In this document: piece after piece, positions 1 to 7,287 of the stretch
How positions within the stretch are numbered: the first letter of the stretch is position 1
How the letters are laid out: every line of letters begins with the position of its first letter
Origin: Armatimonadota bacterium
GTDB lineage: Bacteria > Armatimonadota > Zipacnadia > Zipacnadales > FEN-943
Direction of reading: 5' to 3'
Length of the DNA stretch: 11,048 nucleotides
NCBI GenBank assembly: GCA_029777735.1
Contig: JAKORR010000107.1
Coordinates: 1-11,048 of the forward strand
Program-made: the position numbers and the translations under genes
The notes under the pieces: generated by a model
The model's input: only the letters and a program-made list of their open reading frames with translations
The model's database searches: none
What the model was told of the DNA's origin: nothing

Positions 1-378
1 CACATCGACGGCCACGGTAGGATGACCGTAGACTTTGCCACCGGGCCGCTGGAGTACGAGCGCAGCGAAGTGGACCAGCTCGACCTGGCCTATGCGCTGA
101 CGGTGCACAAAAGCCAGGGCAGCGAGTACCCAGCCGTGGTCTTCGCGGTGCACTCGAGCCATTACATCATGTTGCGGCGCAACCTGCTGTACACGGCCTT
201 GACGCGTGCCCAACGCATGGCCATTCTGGTGGGCGACCGCCGAGGTCTCTGGCGAGCTATACGCACGGCGCCCGCCCGTGAGCGCCTGACGCGCCTGGCC
301 GCACGCCTACGCGGCGACCTGTCTGCCGACGCCCCTGACCTGCCCTACCTCCCGGACCTACTGGGCCTCGACGACTAA
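1..378 (+). CDS. recD2: RecD2-type SF1B DNA helicase, C-terminal fragment
   Basis: The reading frame is open from the first base, so the N-terminal part of the gene lies outside the window; the ATG at 22 is internal and not the start. The 125 visible residues are the 2B/2A end of a RecD/TraA-class superfamily 1B helicase. They contain the motif V segment AYALTVHKSQGSEYPAVV (about 83-136) and the motif VI segment NLLYTALTRAQR (about 181-216), whose arginine contacts ATP. This is the UvrD_C_2 region, followed by a short acidic and proline-containing tail ending DLLGLDD. RecD2 proteins are 5'-3' DNA helicases of roughly 700-850 residues that act in DNA repair without RecBC; this is family knowledge. 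RecD of a RecBCD complex is the alternative, but the HKSQGSEYPAVV form fits RecD2 better. No clear terminator follows. Confidence 0.88.
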   Translation, partial: HIDGHGRMTVDFATGPLEYERSEVDQLDLAYALTVHKSQGSEYPAVVFAVHSSHYIMLRRNLLYTALTRAQRMAILVGDRRGLWRAIRTAPARERLTRLAARLRGDLSADAPDLPYLPDLLGLDD

Positions 379-504
379 GCGTGGCGCTTGCGGCCAGCGC
401 TGCCCTGCAACAGCAGAATGCTTGCGCTCGGCGCGGAACTCTCTCTGCCCAGGTGAGCTATAGACCGCACTTCATAAGTCATCCCCAAGAGCCCGTGACT
501 GTGG

Positions 505-585
505 GTTAGGGCGGAAGGGGGCACGCCAGAGTTATCGCGGCCTGGTGCGTTAGGTCGTGCCCCTAGAGTGTCCCCGCCCCCTAAC
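505..585. repeat. imperfect long inverted repeat
   Basis: GTTAGGG (505-511) pairs with CCCTAAC (579-585), CGG (512-514) with CCG (574-576), and GGGGCACG (518-525) with CGTGCCCC (556-563). This gives 18 pairs interrupted by asymmetric internal loops around a 30-base apical region. The structure could fold in DNA or RNA on either strand. No T-tract follows, so it is not a standard intrinsic terminator for the helicase gene. Function is unknown. Confidence 0.4.
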
Positions 586-707
586 GCCCTTCCCTCAGGT
601 CCAAGAGCAGCGAGATAAAGGCGGAGGTCGTGAGCCTGACGTCATGGCGCCTTTCGCTATCAAGCCACGGCTTACCGCTCACCGCGGTGTGCGAATCGTG
701 AGCCGTG

Positions 708-763
708 TCGAGGCTGCCTCGATATCGTCTACTGTCAGTAGAAGAACACCCTGTCAGGTTCTT
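708..763. repeat. cluster of three adjacent short inverted repeats
   Basis: Three perfect 6-base inverted repeats lie almost end to end: TCGAGG-CTG-CCTCGA (708-722), CTACTG-T-CAGTAG (729-741), and AAGAAC with GTTCTT (742-747/758-763). The 7-mer CTGTCAG occurs at the centre of the second (732-738) and again inside the loop of the third (751-757), 19 bases apart. Both copies are themselves odd palindromes, CTG-T-CAG. This could be a pair of protein-binding sites or a multi-hairpin RNA leader of the GH38 gene. No regulator is encoded nearby to identify it. Confidence 0.4.
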
Positions 764-974
764 AGGCATCTGCTCAGAGCGGACCTGCGCCTCAGGCACT
801 AGGGTCTCCAACCTTCGCAGATTGACGGCACGAACCATGCCCGATGCTGCGCCGCAGGACCCTCTAGCTCCGACGCGAATATCCTTTTCGCACCCCGGTA
901 GCCCCTGTTCGCCTGTGGGGCGAAGGCGCCACGGCCCCGGGCATCCTTCACACATGGGAGAATAGGAGACGCTC

Positions 975-3900
975 ATGGGACAGCCCCTCCACAAGCCAAC
1001 CAAGGTCAAGACCCAATACTTTACCCCGGGTTTCCACTCGGACGTGATCTGGCTCGAGGACCAGCGTGATTATGCGGTGGTCTTGATGGGATGCACGCGC
1101 CAGTACCTCGACGGCTGCCGGGCGGACGACCGCTATGGGGTGTTCTTGCACGAGCTGACCTACCTCAAGCCCTACGTGGACAGCAATCCCGGCGAGGGTG
1201 AATTTCTGCGCGCCCTCATCCGGGCCAGGCGCGTCGGCACTGGCGGTGCCCACTCCCTACCGTCCGAGACGATCATCAGCGGCGAGGCCATCGTGCGCAA
1301 CTTTGTCCAAGGCCGCCGCTACCACGAAGTGGTGCTTGGCGACCGCCCTTGGGTACTCATGCTCTGGGACGTCTTCGGCCACGTGAGCCAACTTCCGCAG
1401 ATTGCCGTGGGCTGCCGGTTCCAGGCAGTCATTTGGTCCAAGGACATCCGCGGTGCGCACCCACTCTTCTACCAGCTCGGCCCCGACGGAACGCGCATAC
1501 TGACCCGCCGCCTCATGTACGGCTTCAGCGACAACGGCGGAGAAGAGGACCTGGAGTACCTGCGGGCCTGCGTTGCGGAGGCGGAATCGCTCGGACTGGA
1601 CGTGGACCTGCGTCTGGACTGCAACGACTTCCGGCCACCACGGCCGTGGGTGGTGGGCCGCACAGCGGAACTGGCACGCCGGACACCGCCTATCGTCGTC
1701 TCGGGCCAAGCCCACCGCCGTTACTTCAAGCACCTTCGGCAGGCCGAGCGCCGTGGTAGTATCTTCATCCCCACGACCGCTCGCGACTTCGAGTGGCACC
1801 ACCAGGGCACGGGCGTGGCCCACATCGACCTGAAGATTGCCAACCGCCTGTGCGAGAACACGCTGGTGAACGCCGAGAAGTTCGCGGCTGTAGCCAGCCA
1901 GTTTGGGGCGCGATACCCCTGGGAGGCGCTGGACAAAGGCTGGCGCCAAGTGCTTTTCAGCCAGCACCACGACGCCATTACAGGCCCCTGCTGCGACCGC
2001 TCCTACTTCGACCTCATGGACGGCTACCGAGAGGCACTAGAGCTGGCCAGCCAAGCGCTGGACCGCTCGCTGACCTATCTGGCGGGCGCCGCAGACACGA
2101 CTTGCACTGACGTCGGAGCCCTCGCAGCGTTGGTGATCTTTAACTCCTTGAACTGGGAACGCACGGACGTGATCGAGGTGGACCTAGAATTGCCCCGCGC
2201 CGTCTCCTCCTTCGCGCTGCGGACGGCCGAGGGCGAGGGGGTGCCCTTCGAGGTCATCCAGGCCTCAGGCCCCGGCGACAAGGTCCGCTGCGCGCGGGTG
2301 CGGGCGCTGGTTACTGTACCGGGGATGGGCTATGCGACCGTCCATGTCGTGCCCTCGACCGACCCGCTGCCTCTGGTCGAGAAGCTGCCTTCGGCCGACG
2401 TAGTGGAAATCCAGAACGAGCACTACCGAATGACGATTCGCGCGGACGCGGGCGGCGGCATCACGAGCCTTTACGACAAGGACCTGGACCGCGAGCTGGT
2501 TAATCCAGACAGCGGACCAGCGAACGAGCTGGTCAGCATTGAGGAAAACATGAGGGAGCATCGCGAGCCGCCGTGGGAGGTAATGACCAAGGTGGGCGGC
2601 GCGCGCTACCACAGCCGCGACCGGGCGGCGAAGCTGGAGGTTTGGTGCGGCCCGGTGAGTACCCGCGTGCGTGTGTCAGGGGCCTTCAAGGACTGCCGCC
2701 GTGTGCAGGAGATTGTGCTGGTGCGCGGCTCCCGGCGGATTGAATTTACCACGGAATTGTGGCGCTACCGAGGCATGGATCATCTTCACGTCATTGCCTT
2801 CCCGGTGCGGGTGGCCGGGGGCGTGCCTGTCTTTGACGATCGCTTTGGCTGCCTGGTAAAGTGTAAGAGCCGCGGCTATCTAGACTTCCGCACCTGGCAG
2901 TGGCGCAACTACTCGGACTGTGGAGCACGGCGGCTCTATCAGTGGCTTGACCTGTCGCGGTCGGTCACACTGCGCTTCGGCGACGGAGCAACGGTCAACT
3001 TGGGGAGCACCGCCTTTGTCATCGCGCAGGATCGAGAGATAGAGACGATCGCCTATCCACTGCAGGAAGCGCTGGTGGGCAAGGGCGTTCCCTGCACGAT
3101 CTTCTACGACGACTGCGAGCGCGAGCGCCGGGCAGGCCTCCCGCACGAGGACAGTACCATGCCCCGCGAGACACCCAACGAGGACCTGTCCTGGGGCACT
3201 AGCTTTCGGTTCATCCTGGACGTGGGGGAGAGCAATGAGTACCTGCAGGGGCTTCTGCAAAAGCTCCCAGCGAGCATGGTCAAAAGCCTGCGGGACGAGC
3301 GTGAGGCTAAGGGCGTGGCCATGCGGCTAGTGATGGAGCGGGACATAGAGATGGACCTGTGGGACCAGCCGACGCCTGCGCCTTGGCCGCCGCTGCCGAC
3401 TGTCATCATCAGCGCCAAGACAGCCAGAGACCTGCACGGGGCCGTCGACGGCCTGGCGCGACAGATTGGCACACAGGGCGGCGCGGAGCTGCCCACTCAG
3501 GCAAAGGCCGCGGATGACCTGCCATGGGATGACCATGGCGTCGCGCTGCTCAACCGCGGCACGCCGTTGGCCTCGGTCGAGAACGATGACACTCTGGCGC
3601 TCATCTTCATGCACTCAGTGCGCTGGTCGCGGGCACACCTGGACTTCAAGCCTGTGGCTGAGCACAAGACACACCGCTTCGAGTACGCGCTGTATCCTCA
3701 CGCGGGCGACTGGCGAGAGGGGCGCGTGCCTTGGGCGGCCTACGAATACAACAACCCGCTGATGGCCGTGCAGTCCGATCCTGGGCCGGGAGCACTGCCC
3801 TCCCGGCTCAGCTTCCTCGCTTGGGACGGTGACGGCATTGTGACGGCGATGAAGGCTGCTGGCTTCCCGCTGGCAAGCCAGGAGCCGGTGCCAGAGGAAC

Positions 3901-4832
3901 GGCCAGTGCAGATTGTGGTACGGGCCTACGAACCGACAGGCTTTGCCGGGCGTGCCGGTTTGAGCTGGTTTACGGGTTTGACTAGCGCGCGGCGCACTAA
4001 CCTGCTCGAAGAGCCGCAGCGAGAACTGAAGCTGCGCGACGGCGTCCTGAGCCTGAGGCTGCCGGGCTTTCACATCGAGACTGTGGCGCTTGACGTGGCG
4101 GCACCTGGGATAGACCTGGGCCCCGAGGAGTTGGGCAAGCGCATCGAGACAGGGCAGCCGGTGTACTTCGCGCACTGGCAGCACAATGCCGGCGCAGCGC
4201 CGCTGGGCTACTCGCCCGTTGGCCTGAGCCTATGCGGCGAGGTGAAGCTCGACACTCACGTCCCGCAGGGCTGGTACACGGTAAACAGGCTGAGGGTGGG
4301 TCTGGTGAACAACCTCGGCGCGCCGGTGGCAGGGCGCGTGACCTTTGATCTACCGCCGGGCTGGCGCACGGTGCCCGAGGAGGTGCCTTACCGGCTCGCG
4401 GCGCACGAGAGCAATGAGGTGCCGGTCACGCTAATCTTCGACGACCGGAAGTCCAGGCGCGGCGTCGTGAGGGCTCGCCTAGAGCACCAGAGCCAGACCT
4501 ACGAGGCTCTCGTGGAGGTGGGCGAACCCGCGCAGCTTATCTGGGACGTCAGGCCCACCAAGCGCGGCGTGACCGTCGGTGTGCGCAGCGACTACCCACA
4601 GCCCGTGATTGTCGATGCCTACGCCGTGGCGCCGCATGAGCTGTGGGGCGAGGTGGTCGAGGGCGCGCGTCTCGGTCTTGTCGAGCCGCGCTATCAGCGC
4701 CTCGTGGTACCCCAGGGCAAGCGGGTAACGTGGCGCGTTGCGGTCGAGGGCGACGTGGACGCTTGGCTGACTATCAAACTCGCTTGGCACGGGCGCGTCG
4801 CATATCATCAGGTGCGCCTGTCGGGGCGATAA
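975..4832 (+). CDS. GH38 alpha-mannosidase-like glycoside hydrolase with long C-terminal extension
   Basis: This is a 1285-residue glycoside hydrolase of family 38, the zinc-dependent retaining alpha-mannosidases. The N-terminal catalytic domain has FHSDVIW (H21 and D23 as zinc ligands). Next comes LMLWDVFGH, where D132 is the expected nucleophile and zinc ligand. The middle helical domain runs from about 280 to 372 and carries QHHDAITG (330-337), with H332 the expected zinc ligand and D333 substrate-contacting. The beta-sandwich C-terminal domain begins near 475 and includes HGVALLN (854-860) and RFEYALYPHAGDW (901-913). Residues about 705-850 look like an insert, and residues about 1085-1285 form an extra beta-rich tail reminiscent of NEW3/CARDB-type sandwiches. 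Typical GH38 enzymes are about 800-1050 residues. No signal peptide is seen, so a cytoplasmic location is likely. AGGAG at 964-968 sits six bases before the ATG and supports this start. The exact substrate cannot be read from sequence. Confidence 0.9.
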   Translation: MGQPLHKPTKVKTQYFTPGFHSDVIWLEDQRDYAVVLMGCTRQYLDGCRADDRYGVFLHELTYLKPYVDSNPGEGEFLRALIRARRVGTGGAHSLPSETIISGEAIVRNFVQGRRYHEVVLGDRPWVLMLWDVFGHVSQLPQIAVGCRFQAVIWSKDIRGAHPLFYQLGPDGTRILTRRLMYGFSDNGGEEDLEYLRACVAEAESLGLDVDLRLDCNDFRPPRPWVVGRTAELARRTPPIVVSGQAHRRYFKHLRQAERRGSIFIPTTARDFEWHHQGTGVAHIDLKIANRLCENTLVNAEKFAAVASQFGARYPWEALDKGWRQVLFSQHHDAITGPCCDRSYFDLMDGYREALELASQALDRSLTYLAGAADTTCTDVGALAALVIFNSLNWERTDVIEVDLELPRAVSSFALRTAEGEGVPFEVIQASGPGDKVRCARVRALVTVPGMGYATVHVVPSTDPLPLVEKLPSADVVEIQNEHYRMTIRADAGGGITSLYDKDLDRELVNPDSGPANELVSIEENMREHREPPWEVMTKVGGARYHSRDRAAKLEVWCGPVSTRVRVSGAFKDCRRVQEIVLVRGSRRIEFTTELWRYRGMDHLHVIAFPVRVAGGVPVFDDRFGCLVKCKSRGYLDFRTWQWRNYSDCGARRLYQWLDLSRSVTLRFGDGATVNLGSTAFVIAQDREIETIAYPLQEALVGKGVPCTIFYDDCERERRAGLPHEDSTMPRETPNEDLSWGTSFRFILDVGESNEYLQGLLQKLPASMVKSLRDEREAKGVAMRLVMERDIEMDLWDQPTPAPWPPLPTVIISAKTARDLHGAVDGLARQIGTQGGAELPTQAKAADDLPWDDHGVALLNRGTPLASVENDDTLALIFMHSVRWSRAHLDFKPVAEHKTHRFEYALYPHAGDWREGRVPWAAYEYNNPLMAVQSDPGPGALPSRLSFLAWDGDGIVTAMKAAGFPLASQEPVPEERPVQIVVRAYEPTGFAGRAGLSWFTGLTSARRTNLLEEPQRELKLRDGVLSLRLPGFHIETVALDVAAPGIDLGPEELGKRIETGQPVYFAHWQHNAGAAPLGYSPVGLSLCGEVKLDTHVPQGWYTVNRLRVGLVNNLGAPVAGRVTFDLPPGWRTVPEEVPYRLAAHESNEVPVTLIFDDRKSRRGVVRARLEHQSQTYEALVEVGEPAQLIWDVRPTKRGVTVGVRSDYPQPVIVDAYAVAPHELWGEVVEGARLGLVEPRYQRLVVPQGKRVTWRVAVEGDVDAWLTIKLAWHGRVAYHQVRLSGR

Positions 4833-4833
4833 G

Positions 4834-4857
4834 GGCCCAGCCTCCCGCGCCTGGGCC
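4834..4857 (+). terminator. GC-rich hairpin just after the GH38 stop codon
   Basis: GGCCCAG (4834-4840) pairs perfectly with CTGGGCC (4851-4857) across a 10-base loop, starting two bases after the TAA. The position fits a transcription terminator. However, GGTGTCCCC follows instead of a T-tract, so it would be a weak or factor-assisted one, or simply an mRNA 3'-end stabiliser. Confidence 0.35.
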
Positions 4858-5022
4858 GGTGTCCCCAGGGGGAACAGGTCACTGGGCCTGCCTGTGCCTT
4901 CGCGGCCTCAGAGAGCGTCGCCCTATGGGGCAACAGCCATCGCGAGGGAAGGCTTCGGCGGGTTGGGAGCCCCAGTGAGTATGGGGCAGAGCCGATCCCC
5001 TTGTCGACGCCGGATCATCAAC

Positions 5023-5029
5023 GAAGGAG
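5023..5029 (+). promoter_or_regulatory. ribosome binding site that sets the DHS-like start
   Basis: GAAGGAG lies 10 bases before the in-frame GTG at 5040. It falls inside the coding stretch if translation is taken from the TTG at 5001, and nothing resembling a Shine-Dalgarno sequence precedes that TTG. This favours the GTG start. Confidence 0.7.
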
Positions 5030-5039
5030 TGTCTTTGCT

Positions 5040-6029
5040 GTGCAATACTCAGGTGGCTTTGGATTCTTTGACTTCGCCTCTGTGCAGACCTATCCGCTGG
5101 CCGAGCGGCCCAACACGCTCCGCGGCGACCAGCTTATATGGCCAGAGCAAGTAAGAGCGCAGGGCCTGGCTGTGCGCGAGGATGTGCGGCACGTCGCCGA
5201 GCACATCGTCGATGCGCGCCAGGCCGGGCGTCAGGTGTTCTGGATGATGGGCGCCCATTCGCTCAAGCTTGGCCACAGTCCACTGATGATCGACCTTATC
5301 CGCCGGGGCCTCATCACTCTTGTGGCAACACAGGGCGCCGGGACAATCCATGACTTCGAGCTAGCGCTTATCGGTGAGACCAGCGAAAATGTACCACGAG
5401 CCCTCCCAGAGGGCCTCTTTGGCATGGCCTACGAGACGGGCAAGTACATGAACGACGCGCTGGCGGAGGGCCACCGCCGCGGTCTGGGCTATGGCGAAAC
5501 CCTGGCCCGGTTGATCCTAGGCGAGGAAATGCCCTACCGCGTCGAGTGCAAGCACCCGGACTGGAGCATCCTGGCGGTGGCCTTCCAGGCGGGTATCCCG
5601 GCCACAGTACACTGCACCATCGGCACAGACATCATCGACCAACACCCGAACTTCGACGGTGCAGCCAAGGGCGGCTGCAGTGGGCGGGACTTCGGAGTCT
5701 TTGCGGCGCGGGTGTGCGATCTGGCCGGCGGTGTGGTGCTCAACATCGGTTCAGCCGTGACAATGCCGGAGGTACTGCTGAAGACAGTATCGATGGCGGC
5801 GAATGTAGGTCACCCCCCGGAGGGAATGCTCACGGCGGACTTCGACCTACGCCCGGCGGATCCAGAGAAGGAGGGCGACCCTTCCACGCCGGACTACTAT
5901 TACCGTGACCTCAAGAGCGTAGTGGTACGGATACCACGGGCCTTCAACGGCCATGGGCACTACATCGAGGGCAACTTCCTTGACACCATCCCACAACTCT
6001 GGACGGTGCTGGACAGCCTGAGCAAGTAA
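5040..6029 (+). CDS. deoxyhypusine synthase-like family protein of unknown substrate
   Basis: The product is 329 residues from the GTG preferred here (342 from TTG 5001). Conserved blocks are YPLAERPN near the N-terminus, GAHSLKLGHSPLMIDL (71-86), QGAGTIHDFELALIGETSE (98-116), IPATVHCTIGTDIIDQHPNFDG (about 186-207) and VVLNIGSAVTMPEVLLK (about 232-248). These match a bacterial family with the deoxyhypusine synthase (DHS-like NAD/FAD-binding) fold. In true DHS the spermidine-derived butylamine is carried on a lysine in a WGKI-type motif near the C-terminus. Here that area reads FNGHGHYIEGNF (302-313) with no such motif. A hypusine role is therefore unlikely, and most bacteria lack eIF5A. Many NAD-dependent reactions remain possible. 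The gene is soluble, with no signal peptide. It lies 207 bases after the GH38 gene, so co-transcription is uncertain. The assignment is by remembered family motifs. Confidence 0.65.
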   Translation: MQYSGGFGFFDFASVQTYPLAERPNTLRGDQLIWPEQVRAQGLAVREDVRHVAEHIVDARQAGRQVFWMMGAHSLKLGHSPLMIDLIRRGLITLVATQGAGTIHDFELALIGETSENVPRALPEGLFGMAYETGKYMNDALAEGHRRGLGYGETLARLILGEEMPYRVECKHPDWSILAVAFQAGIPATVHCTIGTDIIDQHPNFDGAAKGGCSGRDFGVFAARVCDLAGGVVLNIGSAVTMPEVLLKTVSMAANVGHPPEGMLTADFDLRPADPEKEGDPSTPDYYYRDLKSVVVRIPRAFNGHGHYIEGNFLDTIPQLWTVLDSLSK

Positions 6030-6154
6030 GTAGAAGTAGTAGACGAGAATCCAGCCGCAACCGAACGACTCAAACGCGCTACCTTCTCCGAGGAAGCTGT
6101 TCCTGGCACCGGTGGCGCACTTTTGCCTTGCTCTGTCGCTGGACCCAGCCCGGG

Positions 6155-7234
6155 CTAGGGCACGAACTCGATGTCAGCGGCCCAGATCGTTCCCGTGCCT
6201 CCTACCTTCGCTGTTCCGTGCGTTCCGATAATGATCGACCCAATTTGGTCAATGTCCAGCCTATCGTTCTCGTCCCTCGACCAACCGCCCAGCTTCAGGT
6301 CTGCGAAGGGCACCGTCAACGTCGTCCACTCGGCACTCGCAGGCGGTTCTACGCAGTACTGCGAACCGTCGCGCTCAACCACGCTCACCAGCAGTCCCTT
6401 TAGACCTTCGGGCAGCACCGCCCTATACTTGAAGCGCAGCGCCGTATAGCCCTCCAAGTCGAAGGCCGGAACAATGGTACTGGGCAGCGCGAACATGTGC
6501 CGCCCGCCGGGGAAGGTGAAGTCGAATCTCATGCAGGGCTTGCCGTCAGGGCCCTCGTTGGGCGTGGTGACCGTGCCCTCGGCGGCTGGGTCCTTGCTTA
6601 CTGTCCAGACGCCTGGGCCGTCGCCCGTGACTCGCAGCGGCTGGGTGGGCTTGTAGGGCTCACTGGTCAAACGGGCGTCACTGAGCTCGAAGGTGCCCTT
6701 GGCCGCCCCGTCTATGATCAAGCCCAGCCACACCTTGTCCAAGTTATCCCACTCAATCTGGCCGCTGGCGTCCTGGCTGAAGGCGGCCTGTGCCAGCGAC
6801 GCCACTGACAGTCGTCCATCGGTGAACTCCGGGGAGGGCTCCACTGGCGCTGCAACCTTATACCATACCCCGCCCCCCTTCTCGAAGACCACCAGCGCAG
6901 GTCGGACTGCCTCAGCGCCCTCGATTTTGAGCCGATAGCGTATTGCCACGGCCTTGGTGCCGGTGGGCATGCCCTTCAGCGGCCTTTCCAACGCCAGGAA
7001 CCGCCGTTCCTCACCTGGCTTGTCGAAGGACACCTTGAGGGCGGTGCGATCACCGTCCGCTCCAGCAACCATCTCCGTCTTCACCTTCAGTCCACCGATG
7101 GGCACCGGTGTCAGTCCCTCGACGCCGGAAGTACCGCCCAAGGGCATGTTCACCTCGCCCTGAGACCAGGCAACACCTGCCGCCAGTACGATAAACACAA
7201 CTACACTCACGATACCCGGGTATTTGGTCTTCGT
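6155..7234 (-). CDS. secreted protein with two tandem carbohydrate-binding-like domains; probable ACG start
   Basis: From the ACG proposed here the protein has 359 residues. It opens with a classical signal peptide: K2 and K4, then the hydrophobic stretch VSVVVFIVLAAGV, then AWS before Q25 as a signal peptidase I site. The first GTG (7208-7210) would give 351 residues and would remove both lysines. The mature part looks like two similar beta-sandwich domains of about 165 residues each. AVAIRYRLKIEG and WLGLIIDGAAKGTFELSDARL in the first correspond to ALRFKYRAVLPEG and SIIIGTHGTAKVGGTGTIWAADIEF in the second. This pattern resembles galactose-binding-like folds such as CIA30/CBM11. No catalytic motif is seen, so glycan binding is the likely role. 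It follows the beta-helix gene by 53 bases and is probably in the same transcript. An in-frame TGA at 7241-7243 rules out any start further upstream. Confidence 0.75.
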   Translation of the reverse strand, partial: TKTKYPGIVSVVVFIVLAAGVAWSQGEVNMPLGGTSGVEGLTPVPIGGLKVKTEMVAGADGDRTALKVSFDKPGEERRFLALERPLKGMPTGTKAVAIRYRLKIEGAEAVRPALVVFEKGGGVWYKVAAPVEPSPEFTDGRLSVASLAQAAFSQDASGQIEWDNLDKVWLGLIIDGAAKGTFELSDARLTSEPYKPTQPLRVTGDGPGVWTVSKDPAAEGTVTTPNEGPDGKPCMRFDFTFPGGRHMFALPSTIVPAFDLEGYTALRFKYRAVLPEGLKGLLVSVVERDGSQYCVEPPASAEWTTLTVPFADLKLGGWSRDENDRLDIDQIGSIIIGTHGTAKVGGTGTIWAADIEFVP

Positions 7235-7240
7235 GGCTGC

Positions 7241-7247
7241 TCACCCC
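7241..7247 (-). promoter_or_regulatory. Shine-Dalgarno sequence six bases before an ACG codon
   Basis: On the minus strand GGGGTGA precedes GCAGCC and then ACG (7232-7234). The same spacing, six bases, separates GAGGTGA from the ATG of the upstream beta-helix gene. The nearest standard in-frame start, GTG at 7208-7210, is 30 bases from this sequence, too far for normal initiation. Confidence 0.65.
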
Positions 7248-7287
7248 TTTTGCAGGCTCAGATTGACGCCGGTCAGCTATCCCGCGA

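Larger units (their letters stand above)
379..974. other. 596-base intergenic region without a supported gene
   Basis: Short open frames occur on both strands here, the longest on the minus strand at 581-1009, but none has a plausible leader, protein-like composition or recognisable motif. The minus-strand one also runs into the 5' end of the GH38 gene. I see no tRNA, rRNA or known riboswitch. The region is rich in inverted repeats (505-585 and 708-763, listed separately; also GCTCAC/GTGAGC at 677-682/698-703 and the palindrome CACCGCGGTG at 680-689). It must hold the promoter for the GH38 gene unless that gene is read through from the helicase, but no good -35/-10 pair is visible. Confidence 0.6.

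Noticed and set aside
637..644. Palindrome TGACGTCA
   Set aside because: A single 8-base palindrome with no second copy, no neighbouring regulator and no promoter to place it against.
822..850. TTGACG at 822-827 as a -35 box for the GH38 gene
   Set aside because: The hexamer 17 bases downstream is TGCTGC, which does not resemble a -10 box.
557..965. Plus-strand open frames at 557-802 and 705-965
   Set aside because: Low-complexity Arg/Pro/Ser-rich translations typical of GC-rich noncoding sequence, with overlapping frames and no leaders.
581..1009. 142-codon minus-strand open frame in the gap before the GH38 gene
   Set aside because: No ribosome site, no recognisable motif, composition unlike the neighbours, and it overlaps the well-supported GH38 start and leader on the other strand.
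1257..1970. 237-codon minus-strand open frame inside the GH38 gene
   Set aside because: Antisense shadow of a confident coding region; its translation shows no family motif.
6147..6156. Palindrome AGCCCGGGCT at the convergent gene junction as a terminator
   Set aside because: It has no loop and no T-tract. No convincing terminator for either converging gene was found in 6030-6154; CACCGGTG near 6110 is similarly unsupported.
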